Assembly: GCF_022271405.1 (NCBI RefSeq)
Contig: NZ_JAJNAL010000022.1
Span: 24,761-88,760 of the forward strand
Direction of reading: 5' to 3'
Length of the DNA: 64,000 bases
Source: Rhodopseudomonas infernalis
GTDB lineage: Bacteria; Pseudomonadota; Alphaproteobacteria; Rhizobiales; Xanthobacteraceae
Below the pieces are notes generated by a model, which did no database searches, was not told the origin of the DNA, and worked only from the letters and a program-made list of their open reading frames with translations. Positions 53,535-62,392 of this stretch are shown in pieces; the stretch's first letter is position 1, and the number at the start of each line of letters is the position of its first letter. A program made the translations under genes and the position numbers.

Positions 53535-54476
53535 GTGGTGAAGACTCAGCGCACCATCAAGTACGACTGGAACGACATCGTCTATTTTCTCGAGGTGGCG
53601 CGGCAGCGCAGCCTGGTGCGCGCCGCCGCCAAGCTCAAGGTCGACCACACCACGGTCAGCCGCCGCGTCCGCGAGCTCGAGCGCAGCCTCAATTCGACGC
53701 TGTTCAAGCGCAGCAAATCGGGCTTCACGCTGACCGAGATCGGCATGCGGCTTCTGCAATATGCCGAGGGCATGGAGAGCCAGGCCAACTCGATCGTCGA
53801 GGCGATCGGGACCGACACCGCCGACGCCGGCGGCGCGGTGCGGATCGCCGCGATGGAGGGCATCGGCAGCTTCTATCTCACCCGTTGCATCGCCGATTTC
53901 AACCGGATCTACCCGTCGATCCAGATCGAGCTCATCACCGATACGCGCCTGCTGGACCTCAGCCGGCGCGAGGCCGACATCTTCGTCAGCTTCTTCCGGC
54001 CGCAGGGCAAGCGGCTGTCGATCAAGAAGGTCGGCGAGTTTCGGATCTCGCTCTACGCGTCGGACGCGTATTTCGGCGGGCGCTGCGCGCCTACGACGGT
54101 GAAGGAGCTGGAGACGCACGCCTTCATCGACTTCATCGAGGACTACATCTACAGCAAGGAAAATCGCTGGCTGTCCGACGTCCTGCGGCCGCCGCACACG
54201 ATCTTCCGCAGCACCAGCCTTGTGGCGCAGTCGATCGCGGTGTCCGAAGGGCAGGGCATCGCGATGCTGCCGTCCTACGTCGCCTCCGCCAATCCGACGC
54301 TACGGCCGGTGATGCCCGAGCTGTTCACCACCCGCGATATCTGGCTGTCGGTGCACGAAGACCTGCTTCACATCGCACGTATCAAGGCGGTAACGAGTTT
54401 CTTGGAGAAGCGGATCGAGACCGACCGGGAGTTTCTCATCTCCGTCACGAACAAACCCGCCCGCAAGCGCCGCTGA
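53535..54476 (+). CDS. LysR-family transcriptional regulator
   Basis: 313 residues from the GTG at 53535 (a GTG one codon later is equivalent; a GTG at 53466 would place the preceding hairpin inside the coding region). The N-terminal winged helix is typical: DIVYFLEVARQRSLVRAAAKL, then HTTVSRRVRELERSLNSTLF, followed by a co-inducer domain with VRIAAMEGIGSFYLTRCIADF and VSEGQGIAMLPSYVA. It lies in the same direction just after the ABC/nitrilase operon and is its likely regulator; LysR genes are more often divergent, so it may be part of the same unit. It is convergent with the deacetylase gene. Confidence 0.9.
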   Translation: MVKTQRTIKYDWNDIVYFLEVARQRSLVRAAAKLKVDHTTVSRRVRELERSLNSTLFKRSKSGFTLTEIGMRLLQYAEGMESQANSIVEAIGTDTADAGGAVRIAAMEGIGSFYLTRCIADFNRIYPSIQIELITDTRLLDLSRREADIFVSFFRPQGKRLSIKKVGEFRISLYASDAYFGGRCAPTTVKELETHAFIDFIEDYIYSKENRWLSDVLRPPHTIFRSTSLVAQSIAVSEGQGIAMLPSYVASANPTLRPVMPELFTTRDIWLSVHEDLLHIARIKAVTSFLEKRIETDREFLISVTNKPARKRR

Positions 54477-54597
54477 CGGCATGTCATTGACGCCAAATCG
54501 GGTGTCGCTCGCCTGATCCGTGAGAAAGTCAATTTGCGAAGCAGCTTGCCGGGGATGTAGTTCGCTCACGCGCAAGAGCTTCGAGCCAGAACTGACC

Positions 54598-55857
54598 CTA
54601 ATGATTCAGCGGCCGGGGCCGGGTGGTGACGCCGATCGGGCCGCGCTGCAGGCCGGCGGGGGCGATCGCGTGGCTGCCGGAGATCTGCCGGACCGGGCCG
54701 GCGGAAGCCATCGCGTCGGCCGGTGCAACGGTCGCGTCGTTCGCAGCATGACGTGCGGGCAGCAGGATTGTCGCGCGGATCGCCGGCTGGGTCTTTTCCG
54801 GAATGCTGAACACCGCCGGCGCAGGCACCGGAAAGGCGATCAGATTGGTGGAACCCTCCGCCGGCATCTGCCGCGGCCACGGCGCCGCTTTCGGCACCGG
54901 CACCCCGCGCAGGGCGTGCCGGAACGTTGCATGCGCGCCGCCGAGGTCGAGGCTCAGATCGGCCACGGCCGGGCTCGGCAGCATCTCCCGATGGGCGAAG
55001 CTGAAGCCCGGCACCTTCGGCCAATGCGAGATCGCGACCTGCTCGGTGATCGGGCGCAGCCGCCACTGCGACGGCTCGGTCGGCGTCTTCGGCAAGGTGA
55101 TGCTGGCCGGGACGACGTGGACGATGCGATAGCCGCGCGCCTTGAGCTCATGCAGGATGTTCGGCAGCGCCGCCACGGTGCGCGCCTGAATGTCGTGCAG
55201 CAGCAGGACGCCGCGGCCCTTGGCCTGAATGCGGCTCATCGCCAGACCGTAAACGGCCTCCGGCGAGATGTGGCGCCAATCGTCGGCCGGGAAGTCCGCG
55301 CTCCAGGTCTGGATGCCCTGCGAGCCGAGATAGCCCTCGACCGCCTCGGCGCGCAGCAGGCCGGGAATGCGGAAGAACGGCGCGACCGCGGAGCGATCTC
55401 CGAGCGCGGCCGCGACGGACGCGATGCCTTCGTCGACCTCCTGCTGGGCCTGTTCGACCGACATCCGGTTGAAGCTCAGCGGGTGGTTCTCGCTATGGGT
55501 ACCGATGGTGTGTCCAGCGGCGCGCAGCTTGCGGACGCCTTCCGGATAGCCCTTCGCCATCCGTCCGACGACGAAGAAGGTTGCCTTGACGCATTCCTTG
55601 GCGAGAATATCGAGCACCGCGTTGCTGTGGCGAGGCAGCGGGCCGTCGTCGAAGGTCAGCACCACCTCGTGGTCCTGCAGCGGCAGCGTCTCGGCATATT
55701 GCATCGTGCCGATCCGCGGGTGCTCGCGCGGATCCACAACCAGGGTGCGGGATGTGCCGAGGGCGTTCGGATTGCCGGGGCAATCGCCCGCCAGAGCCGA
55801 CGCGGCGGAGAGGGCGAGCGTTGCGGTCGCGCAGGCCAGGCCGAGCAGGGACCTCAT
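54598..55857 (-). CDS. secreted polysaccharide deacetylase (NodB domain)
   Basis: 419 residues from the ATG at 55857, preceded by GAGGGAG; longer frames lack a ribosome site. Signal peptide MRSLLGLACATATLALSAASALAG. The NodB domain (~50-270) has TFDDGPLPRHSN (catalytic and metal aspartates), then THSENHPLSF with the H-x3-x-H metal pair, and LLHDIQART late in the domain. A ~130-residue proline-rich tail follows (VPKTPTEP..., LPARHAAND), not needed for catalysis. It removes acetyl groups from a cell-wall or exopolysaccharide amino sugar. A paralogue is encoded at 56008. Confidence 0.9.
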   Translation of the reverse strand: MRSLLGLACATATLALSAASALAGDCPGNPNALGTSRTLVVDPREHPRIGTMQYAETLPLQDHEVVLTFDDGPLPRHSNAVLDILAKECVKATFFVVGRMAKGYPEGVRKLRAAGHTIGTHSENHPLSFNRMSVEQAQQEVDEGIASVAAALGDRSAVAPFFRIPGLLRAEAVEGYLGSQGIQTWSADFPADDWRHISPEAVYGLAMSRIQAKGRGVLLLHDIQARTVAALPNILHELKARGYRIVHVVPASITLPKTPTEPSQWRLRPITEQVAISHWPKVPGFSFAHREMLPSPAVADLSLDLGGAHATFRHALRGVPVPKAAPWPRQMPAEGSTNLIAFPVPAPAVFSIPEKTQPAIRATILLPARHAANDATVAPADAMASAGPVRQISGSHAIAPAGLQRGPIGVTTRPRPLNH

Positions 55858-56007
55858 CCGGCTCCCTCGTCGAAAACCATTACTTGCCATCACGCGACCA
55901 CGCACCTCGGATCATCAGATCAGCCCGCAGGACTGTAAGATTAGCGCCCTGAACGGCAGCTTAATTGTGGCTTTGATCACGGTTTGTTTGCGTGCACCAG
56001 CGCCAAT

Positions 56008-56835
56008 TCAGCGGGTCGCGTGTGCGCCGGTGGCAACGGCGGGGTTGGTCGCCGCCGGCGGCGGCACCACATGGACGACGCGATAGTGGTTCTCGCGCAG
56101 GAAACGCAGGAACGCCGGAATCATCGCGGCGGTCTGCGCGCGCGGATCGTGGAACAGGATGATGCCCTTGCCGGCAGCCGTGAGCCGGTCGCTAATCAGC
56201 TTGAGCTGCTCCTCCGGCGTCATCACATTCCAGTCGCTGGCCCACAGATCGGCGCCCCAGACGACGATGCCGCGCGCCGCGAGGGTGTCGAGCAGCGCCG
56301 GGGTGGATTCGAAATAGGGAAAGCGGAAGAACTTCGTCTCCGACAGCGGCGTGCCGCGGCCGCGCAGCATCGATTCGTCCGCCGCGATGCCGCGGTCGAT
56401 CTCGGCGATCGCATCGGCGTAGCTGAGATGGGACAGGTGGGCGTGGGTCCAGGTGTGGTGGCCGATGGTGTGGCCCTCGGCGGCGATCCGGCGGACCATC
56501 GCCGGCATCTCCAGCGCCGGCTTGCCGACCAGGAAGAACGTGGCCTTCACGCATTCGTCGGCGAGCGCCTTCAGCACTTTCGGCGTCGTCCCGGCCGGGC
56601 CGTCGTCGAACGTCAGCACGACTTCGTGATCTTCGAGAGGCAGCGTGGTCGGAAAGCTCTTGGTCCCGATCCGTGGATACTTGGCGGCGTCGATTGTCAT
56701 CGTGCGCGCCGTGCCGAGCGTGCCGGGGCGCGGGCAATCAGCAGCCTGGGCCGCGGTGCCGAGTACCGCAAAAGTGACGGCTGCAGCTGCGGCTTTCGTC
56801 GTAGCCGCGGCGGCGGCGCGCTTCCATTTGTTCAT
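56008..56835 (-). CDS. secreted polysaccharide deacetylase (NodB domain), paralogue
   Basis: 275 residues; signal peptide MNKWKRAAAAATTKAA... ending AAQAA. NodB motifs: TFDDGPAGTTPKVLKALADE, GHHTWTHAHLSH with the metal histidines, and ILFHDPRAQT. The N-terminal mature segment (DCPRPGTLGTARTMTIDAAKYPRIGTKSF) matches that of the neighbouring paralogue (DCPGNPNALGTSRTLVVDPREHPRIGTMQY), so the two come from a duplication; this copy lacks the long tail. GGAGGG precedes the ATG. It is divergent from mgtE. Confidence 0.9.
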   Translation of the reverse strand: MNKWKRAAAAATTKAAAAAVTFAVLGTAAQAADCPRPGTLGTARTMTIDAAKYPRIGTKSFPTTLPLEDHEVVLTFDDGPAGTTPKVLKALADECVKATFFLVGKPALEMPAMVRRIAAEGHTIGHHTWTHAHLSHLSYADAIAEIDRGIAADESMLRGRGTPLSETKFFRFPYFESTPALLDTLAARGIVVWGADLWASDWNVMTPEEQLKLISDRLTAAGKGIILFHDPRAQTAAMIPAFLRFLRENHYRVVHVVPPPAATNPAVATGAHATR

Positions 56836-57009
56836 GACACCCTCCGGGCGGACTGATCGTTCGTGGATGTCGTGAATTTCATTGCGCCGCGCGTCACCGA
56901 TTGAGTATTGCCACTAGCATTCGATCCGCCGATCGACGCCGCATCTTGCCCGACGGCGCGCGAAATCTGCAACCGATAAATCCCACCATTCGAACAAACG
57001 GGGTGCGCG

Positions 57010-58431
57010 ATGGCCGACGAACTCGATGCGGTCGTGCAAGACGGCCGATCCGTGCCCAATCCACTTCCGATGCGGGACGAGGACGGCGAAATCAGGGCCG
57101 ATTTCGTCGCGGCGATCTCACAGGCGATCGCCGCCGAGAACACCCAGCTGCTACGCGAAGTGGTCTGCGAGCTGCACGAGGCCGATCTCGGCGATCTGAT
57201 CGGGACGCTGGCGCCCGACGAGCGCGTGCGGCTGGTGGAACTGACCGGAACCGATTTCGACTTTTCGGCGCTCAACGAGGTCGACGAAACCGTCCGCGAG
57301 GAGATCCTGGACGAGCTCGAGCCGGCCACGGTGGCCGAGGGCGTTCGCGAACTCGATTCCGACGACGCGGTCGAACTGCTGCAGGTGCTCGACGAGGACG
57401 AGCAGGACGAGATCCTGGAGAAGCTGCCGCCGTCCGAGCGCGATGCGCTGGAGCGCAGCCTCGACTACCCGGAGAACTCGGCCGGCCGGCGGATGCAGAT
57501 CGAGTTCATCGCCGTGCCGCGCGACTGGACCGTCGGCCAGGCGATCGACCACATGCGCGAAGCGCCGGATCTGCCGGATAGGTTTTACGAGATCTACGTC
57601 GTTGACGCCGGCAACCTGTGGCAGGGCGCCGTGGCGCTCGACGCGCTGCTGCGCTCGCATCGCAACGTGCCGCTGGCCGACCTGATCGATGAGGACCGCC
57701 GCAAGGTCTCGGTGCTCGACGATCAGGAGGAGGTCGCGCGGCTGTTCGGCAAGTACAACCTTGTCGCCGCGCCGGTGGTCGATCCCGACAACCGGCTGGT
57801 CGGCGTGATCACCATCGACGACGTCGTCGACGTGATCGAGGAGGAGGCCGACGAGGACCTCAAGGCGCTGGGCGGCGTCACCAGCGACGAAGAGCTGTCC
57901 GACCGCGTCTGGACCATCGCGCGCGGCCGCTTCAACTGGCTGCTGGTCAATCTCGCCACGGCGTTCCTGGCGTCGTCGGTGCTCGGCCTGTTCGAGGACC
58001 AGTTGCAGCAGATGGTGGCGCTGGCCGTGCTGGCCCCGATCGTCGCCAGTCAGGGCGGCAATGCCGCGACCCAGACCATGACGGTGGCGGTGCGGGCGCT
58101 GGCGACCCGTGAACTCGGCCCGTGGAACGCGACCCGGGTGGTGATGCGCGAGGCGCTGGTCGGCCTCGTCAACGGCGTCGGCTTCGCGGTGATCACCGGG
58201 CTAGCCGCCTACGCCTGGTTCGGCATTGCCGGTCTCGGCGTGGTGATCGCGCTGGCGATGGTCTGCAATCTGGTCGCCGGTGCGCTCGGCGGGATCCTGA
58301 TCCCGATGGCGCTGGACCGGGTCCGCGCCGACCCGGCGGTGGCGTCCGGGACGTTCGTCACCACGGTTACCGACGTGGTCGGTTTCTTCTCCTTCCTCGG
58401 CATCGCCACGCTGTGGTTCGGGCTGAAGTAA
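57010..58431 (+). CDS. mgtE: magnesium transporter MgtE
   Basis: 473 residues. The N-terminal helical MgtE_N domain (~35-140) has its DADLGDLI / LDEDEQDEILEKLP repeats. Two CBS domains follow (~145-270, including FYEIYVVDAGNLWQG and LVAAPVVDPDNRLVGVITIDDVVDVI), then five hydrophobic segments with the pore signature PIVASQGGNAATQTM and the ending DVVGFFSFLGIATLW. It is a Mg2+-gated Mg2+ channel in the inner membrane, closed when the CBS domains bind Mg2+. Normal length. It stands alone; no Mg2+ leader structure was seen in the 174 bases upstream. Confidence 0.95.
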   Translation: MADELDAVVQDGRSVPNPLPMRDEDGEIRADFVAAISQAIAAENTQLLREVVCELHEADLGDLIGTLAPDERVRLVELTGTDFDFSALNEVDETVREEILDELEPATVAEGVRELDSDDAVELLQVLDEDEQDEILEKLPPSERDALERSLDYPENSAGRRMQIEFIAVPRDWTVGQAIDHMREAPDLPDRFYEIYVVDAGNLWQGAVALDALLRSHRNVPLADLIDEDRRKVSVLDDQEEVARLFGKYNLVAAPVVDPDNRLVGVITIDDVVDVIEEEADEDLKALGGVTSDEELSDRVWTIARGRFNWLLVNLATAFLASSVLGLFEDQLQQMVALAVLAPIVASQGGNAATQTMTVAVRALATRELGPWNATRVVMREALVGLVNGVGFAVITGLAAYAWFGIAGLGVVIALAMVCNLVAGALGGILIPMALDRVRADPAVASGTFVTTVTDVVGFFSFLGIATLWFGLK

Positions 58432-58565
58432 CAGCTCGGCTCGAGCGGCTGTGAACATCGCGGGATGGAACCTTGCGCCTCGTAGTCGAGGCGATTGGCA
58501 TAGGGTCGATCCGGGCGCATAGTTAGATCGTTCGGGTCAGCGTTGCCGACTGCGAGACGACCGGC

Positions 58566-59384
58566 ATGCAGTTTGTGGAAGCTCACGGCGCGAAAATACC
58601 CATGATCGGCCTCGGGACCTGGGAGCTGAGCGGTCACAGCTGCGCCCGGATCGTCGAACAGGCGCTGCGGCTGGGCTATCGCCATATCGACACCGCACAG
58701 GTCTACAAGAACGAGCGCGACGTCGGCGAGGGCATCCGCAACGCGCATGTCCGCCGCAGCGAAGTGTTTGTCGTCACCAAGGTCTGGACGACGCACTTCG
58801 CGCCCAACGACCTGATGCGCTCGACCAAGGAAAGTCTTTTCAAACTGCGGCTGTCGGAGGTCGATCTGTTGCTGCTGCATTGGCCGAACGCGCAGGTGCC
58901 GCTGCAGGAGACCCTTGGCGGCCTTGCGCAGGCGCAGGAACTCGGCATGACGCGGCATATCGGCGTGTCGAACTTCACCGTCGCGCTGCTGAACCAGGCG
59001 GTCGCACTCAGCCCGGCGCCGCTGGTCTGCAATCAGGTCGAGTATCACCCGTTTCTCGACCAGGCTCATGTGCGCGCCGCCTGCGCCGAGCTCGGCGTGG
59101 CGATGGTCGCCTACAGCCCCATCGCCAAGGGGCAGGCCAAGCAGAACGAGGTGCTGACCCGGATCGGCGCCGCCCACGGCAAGACCGCCGCGCAGGTCTG
59201 CCTGCGCTGGCTGGTGCAACAGAACGTCCCGGCGATCCCGCGCACCTCGCGGATCGAGCGACTGTCGCAGAACATCGACGTGTTCGACTTCGAACTCAGC
59301 GACGCCGAAATGCAGCAGATCTCCACCCTGCATCATCCGGAGGGCCGGCTGGTCCACACCGCGACCGAGCCGGAGTGGGACTGA
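58566..59384 (+). CDS. aldo/keto reductase
   Basis: 272 residues, a NADPH-dependent (beta/alpha)8-barrel reductase. The catalytic tetrad is visible: D42 and Y47 in HIDTAQVYKNE, K72 in VVTKVW, H105 in LLLLHWPN. Family marks IGVSNFT and NQVEYHPFL and the coenzyme loop IPRTSRIERLSQNI are present. It reduces aldehydes or ketones to alcohols; length and sequence resemble the DkgA/DkgB (2,5-diketogluconate reductase/methylglyoxal reductase) group, but the exact substrate is unknown. Single gene, 73 bases before the YdcF-like gene. Confidence 0.93.
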   Translation: MQFVEAHGAKIPMIGLGTWELSGHSCARIVEQALRLGYRHIDTAQVYKNERDVGEGIRNAHVRRSEVFVVTKVWTTHFAPNDLMRSTKESLFKLRLSEVDLLLLHWPNAQVPLQETLGGLAQAQELGMTRHIGVSNFTVALLNQAVALSPAPLVCNQVEYHPFLDQAHVRAACAELGVAMVAYSPIAKGQAKQNEVLTRIGAAHGKTAAQVCLRWLVQQNVPAIPRTSRIERLSQNIDVFDFELSDAEMQQISTLHHPEGRLVHTATEPEWD

Positions 59385-59457
59385 AGCGACATCGCACCGG
59401 ATTGACCCGGCCCGCGGAATCCCGCCACGTCGTGCGCACGGCTTTCGCGGGTGATCG

Positions 59458-60252
59458 ATGTTCTTCGTACTGTCCAAAGTTGTCGGCTTCTTCACCCACC
59501 CTTCCAATCTGATCGCGGTGATCTGTGCGGTGGGGGTGGGGCTGCTGCTGACGCGGTGGCGGCGGGCGGGCACCCGCGTGCTCGCGGCGGGCGTGGTGCT
59601 GCTGTTGATCGCCGGCTATTCGCCGCTCGGCAGCGTGATGCTGCTGACGCTGTCGGAGCGGTTTCCGCCGTGGCAGTACGCCGGCAAGGCGCCGGACGGC
59701 ATCATCGTGCTCGGCGGCGCGCTCGACTCGGACGTCAGCGCCGCGCGTAACTCTGTCGAACTGGATTCGTCCGCGGAGCGCGTCGTCGCCGGGCTGGAGC
59801 TGGCGCGGGACTATCCGCAGGCTCGGATCGTCTACAGCGGCGGCAGCGGCAATCTGCTCGGCGACTCGGTACCCGAGGCGCCGATCGCCGCCGAGCTGTT
59901 CGCGCGGTTCGGCGTGGCCAAGGAGCGGATCCTGCTGGAGCGGCGCTCGCGCACCACGGCAGAGAACGCGCGCTTCACCCGCGAGCTGGTGTCGCCGAAG
60001 CCGGGTGAGCTGTGGCTGCTGGTGACGTCGGCATTCCATATGCCGCGGTCGATGGACGTGTTTCGCGCAGCCGGCTTCGACGTCGTGGCCTATCCGGTCG
60101 ACTTTCGCACGCGCGGCTGGGGCGATGCGGTGCAGCCGTTCAACCGCCTCAGCAGCGGTCTGGCGCGGATGGACGTCGCGGCGCACGAATGGGCCGGGCT
60201 GCTGGCCTACTGGCTGCACCATCGCAGCGAGAAGCTGGTGCCGACGCCGTAG
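59458..60252 (+). CDS. YdcF/ElyC-like membrane protein (DUF218)
   Basis: 264 residues. Two N-terminal membrane segments (about 3-29 and 37-60), then a DUF218 domain outside the cytoplasm: DGIIVLGGALDSDVS, IVYSGGSGN, LERRSRTTAENARFT, and VTSAFHMPRSMDVFRAAGF. This is the layout of ElyC (a factor in cell-envelope integrity at low temperature) and related proteins; the enzymatic activity of the domain is not settled. It runs toward the GFA-family gene, 24 bases from its stop. Confidence 0.9.
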   Translation: MFFVLSKVVGFFTHPSNLIAVICAVGVGLLLTRWRRAGTRVLAAGVVLLLIAGYSPLGSVMLLTLSERFPPWQYAGKAPDGIIVLGGALDSDVSAARNSVELDSSAERVVAGLELARDYPQARIVYSGGSGNLLGDSVPEAPIAAELFARFGVAKERILLERRSRTTAENARFTRELVSPKPGELWLLVTSAFHMPRSMDVFRAAGFDVVAYPVDFRTRGWGDAVQPFNRLSSGLARMDVAAHEWAGLLAYWLHHRSEKLVPTP

Positions 60253-60276
60253 CGGCCGGCCGCTTCACCGGGCGAA

Positions 60277-60702
60277 TCAGTCGGCGGGAATGAAGCGGAG
60301 GGTGCCGGCCCGCCGCGTCGGCTGACCGGTGTCGTTGGTGTGGTTGACGCCGTCCATCACCGGAACCTCGGCGAAGTCGAAAGGGCTGACGCCGTCGAGG
60401 CAGGCGACGTTGACCGCATAGAGGTTCTGGTTCGATCTGCGCTGGTGGTGGGTGTAGATGCCGCAGCGCGAGCAGAAGAAGTGCTGCGCTGTGCCGGAGT
60501 GGAAGCGATAGGTGGTGAGGGCGTCCTCGCCCTGCAAAATCTTGATGCCGCCCATTTCGGCCATCGCCACGACGGCGCCGCGCATCCGGCAATACGAACA
60601 GGTGCAGCGGCGGATCGAGTCGAAACCTTCGCTGAGAGTCGCCTCGAACCTCACCGTGCCGCAATGGCAGCTGCCGCTGCAAACCATCTTCTGCCCGATC
60701 AT
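60277..60702 (-). CDS. GFA/CENP-V family zinc protein
   Basis: 141 residues from the ATG at 60702; the longer frame to 61233 overlaps other genes. The zinc-binding cysteine pattern of the family is clear: C8, C12 and C14 in CSGSCHCG, C33/C35/C38 in CTCSYCR, and FFCSRCGIYTHH later. The family includes glutathione-dependent formaldehyde-activating enzyme, but most members have unknown roles. A plain Zn-binding protein of the CENP-V type is the safe call. Convergent with the YdcF-like gene. Confidence 0.9.
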   Translation of the reverse strand: MIGQKMVCSGSCHCGTVRFEATLSEGFDSIRRCTCSYCRMRGAVVAMAEMGGIKILQGEDALTTYRFHSGTAQHFFCSRCGIYTHHQRRSNQNLYAVNVACLDGVSPFDFAEVPVMDGVNHTNDTGQPTRRAGTLRFIPAD

Positions 60703-60812
60703 GATGCTCACGCGTCGTTTGCGGTCACCCGCCACTCCCGGGTGTTGGTATTCCGCGTGGCCTGTCGGGACAACCGACAGCAGTTCGTAGCTGCCGTGCA
60801 GTGCTGGCCGAC

Positions 60813-61088
60813 CTAGTCGTGCCGCGGCAGGCCGAGGCGATAGACGCCGCGAAAGTCGGTCGGGTCGGCCGGCTTGCCCTTGCGATAGATCACCAGCCGC
60901 CCGGCCATCGCCAGCTCGACGGCGGCGCGGCGGATCGGCATCAGCAGGCCGTGCCAGTCGCCTTCGGGCGCGATCGCATGCGCGATCTCCGGCGCGCTCA
61001 GCGTGCCGGGGCCGGCCTTGCTCAGGACCGAGAGGAGGGTGTCCTGCAGCGATGCAGGTGCGAGGGTGTGCGAATCCGGAGTGCTCAT
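60813..61088 (-). CDS. DUF3253 family protein
   Basis: 91 residues. It has a compact winged-helix-like composition: LQDTLLSVLSKAG, SAPEIAHAIAPEGDWHGLLMPIRRAAVELAMAGRLVIYRKGKPADPTDFRGVYRL in sequence, which matches DUF3253. The family is thought to resemble DNA-binding winged helices but has no known function. Encoded on the minus strand, divergent from the glutathione transferase gene across 116 bases. The ATG at 61088 is the only in-frame start. Confidence 0.88.
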   Translation of the reverse strand: MSTPDSHTLAPASLQDTLLSVLSKAGPGTLSAPEIAHAIAPEGDWHGLLMPIRRAAVELAMAGRLVIYRKGKPADPTDFRGVYRLGLPRHD

Positions 61089-61204
61089 GGTTCACACCTG
61101 CCGGATTGCGACGCGCATCGCAACCGCCACCAATTGACAGCGCGCCCGGCGGCACGATTGAGTACTGCCGAAGCCGCAATGAATCGGCTGGTTGGAGTGC
61201 ATCG

Positions 61205-61861
61205 ATGGCGCGCACGCTGGTGATCGGCAACAAGAACTACTCGTCCTGGTCGATGCGGCCGTGGATCGCCCTCCGGGCGACCGGCATCAGCTTCGATGAA
61301 GTGCTGATCCCGCTCTACACCGGCGATGCCGACAAGCGCCGCATCCTCGCCTTCACCGACTCCGGCAAGGTGCCTGCGCTGGTCGACGGCGACGTCACCA
61401 TCTGGGACTCGCTGGCGATTATCGAATACGCCGCCGAGCGCTTTCCCAAGGCGCAGCTCTGGCCCGACGACGTCGCGGCGCGTGCCCATGCGCGCTCGGT
61501 ATCGGCCGAGATGCACTCCGGCTTCGCGGCGCTGCGCAGCGAGTGCGGCATGAACATCCATCGCCCGGTCGGCGCGAAGCCGCTGTCGGAGGCCGCCAAG
61601 GGCGATATCGCCCGGATTCAGCAGATCTGGAACGATTGCCGCCAGCGTTACGGCCGCAGCGGACCTTACTTGTTCGGCAGCTTCAGCGGCGCGGACGCGA
61701 TGTTCGCGCCGGTGATCCATCGGTTTCGCACCTACGCGATCGAGCTCGACCCGATTGCGCAAGGCTACGTCGCCGTGATGCAGGCGCTGCCAGCGTTTCG
61801 CGAGTGGACCGAGGCGGCACTCGCGGAAACGCTGGTCATCCCGCGATTCGAGACCGAATAA
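61205..61861 (+). CDS. glutathione S-transferase family protein
   Basis: 218 residues from the ATG at 61205; longer frames lack family similarity. The N-terminal thioredoxin-like domain has GNKNYSSWSMRPWIALRA with the serine-rich active-site start, then the cis-proline and glutathione-contacting segment GKVPALVDGDVTIWDSLAIIEYA. The C-terminal all-helical domain ends near PAFREWTEAA. It likely conjugates or reduces with glutathione. It belongs to the GST N-terminal group with a serine at the catalytic site; physiological substrate unknown. Confidence 0.92.
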   Translation: MARTLVIGNKNYSSWSMRPWIALRATGISFDEVLIPLYTGDADKRRILAFTDSGKVPALVDGDVTIWDSLAIIEYAAERFPKAQLWPDDVAARAHARSVSAEMHSGFAALRSECGMNIHRPVGAKPLSEAAKGDIARIQQIWNDCRQRYGRSGPYLFGSFSGADAMFAPVIHRFRTYAIELDPIAQGYVAVMQALPAFREWTEAALAETLVIPRFETE

Positions 61862-62068
61862 ATCGGTTCCACGACAGGGAACGGGAACCCCCGGAAAACG
61901 CGGTGTTTTTTCGCCTATCTGGCTGAAAAATCTGCAAATTCGGGTCGTAGCTATGTGCTCCGCTCACTGGTGGCGGCAGCTGCGACATGCTATACGCGCG
62001 GCGGGGTTTTAGCCGGCGTTCTGGGGATATTCGCAGCCGGCGTTCTCGTGGCGCATGGAGTTAGAGCG

Positions 62069-62260
62069 TTGAAGCACAAGTTCGTGGTTGGTGAGAACGT
62101 TTATTTTACCGCCAGCAATGTTGCCCGTCCCGCAGCCGATGGAATCTACGAAGTGATCCGGCTGCTTCCGACCGATGGTGCCGACTGCCAATATCGCATC
62201 AAAAGCACCTCTGAAGCTTTTGAGCGCGTTGCCAAGGAAAGCCAGCTCACCGTCTGTTGA
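62069..62260 (+). CDS. small uncharacterised protein
   Basis: 63 residues if started at the TTG at 62069, which has GGAG eight bases upstream (62057-62060). A GTG at 62048 or a longer frame from 61955 (101 residues) is possible, but the extension (YTRGGVLAGVLGIFAAGVLV) is not typical of a soluble protein and would make a membrane segment. The core reads KHKFVVGENVYFTASNVARP and YEVIRLLPTDGADCQYRIKS, a short beta-rich, SH3-like pattern that I cannot place in a family. A strong hairpin follows the stop. Confidence 0.65.
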   Translation: MKHKFVVGENVYFTASNVARPAADGIYEVIRLLPTDGADCQYRIKSTSEAFERVAKESQLTVC

Positions 62261-62274
62261 GCCGCTTCGCGGTC

Positions 62275-62304
62275 GGCCCCGCCGCGCTCGCAGCGCGTGG
62301 GGCC
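62275..62304 (+). terminator. hairpin after the small gene
   Basis: GGCCCC (62275-62280) and GGGGCC (62299-62304) enclose a second paired segment GCGCT / AGCGC. It starts 14 bases after the stop codon; no T-run. Probable transcription end or 3' mRNA structure. Confidence 0.5.
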
Positions 62305-62392
62305 AATGACCGCAACCTTGCGCCGCACCTGCGCGCATTTTCGTCGCAAATCCGTGTTGATTTGAGCGGGTACGCGCTAGGGGACAACGCGC

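Noticed and set aside
56836..57009. Magnesium riboswitch upstream of mgtE
   Set aside because: No stable leader structure resembling the M-box or mgtA leader could be drawn in the 174 bases available.
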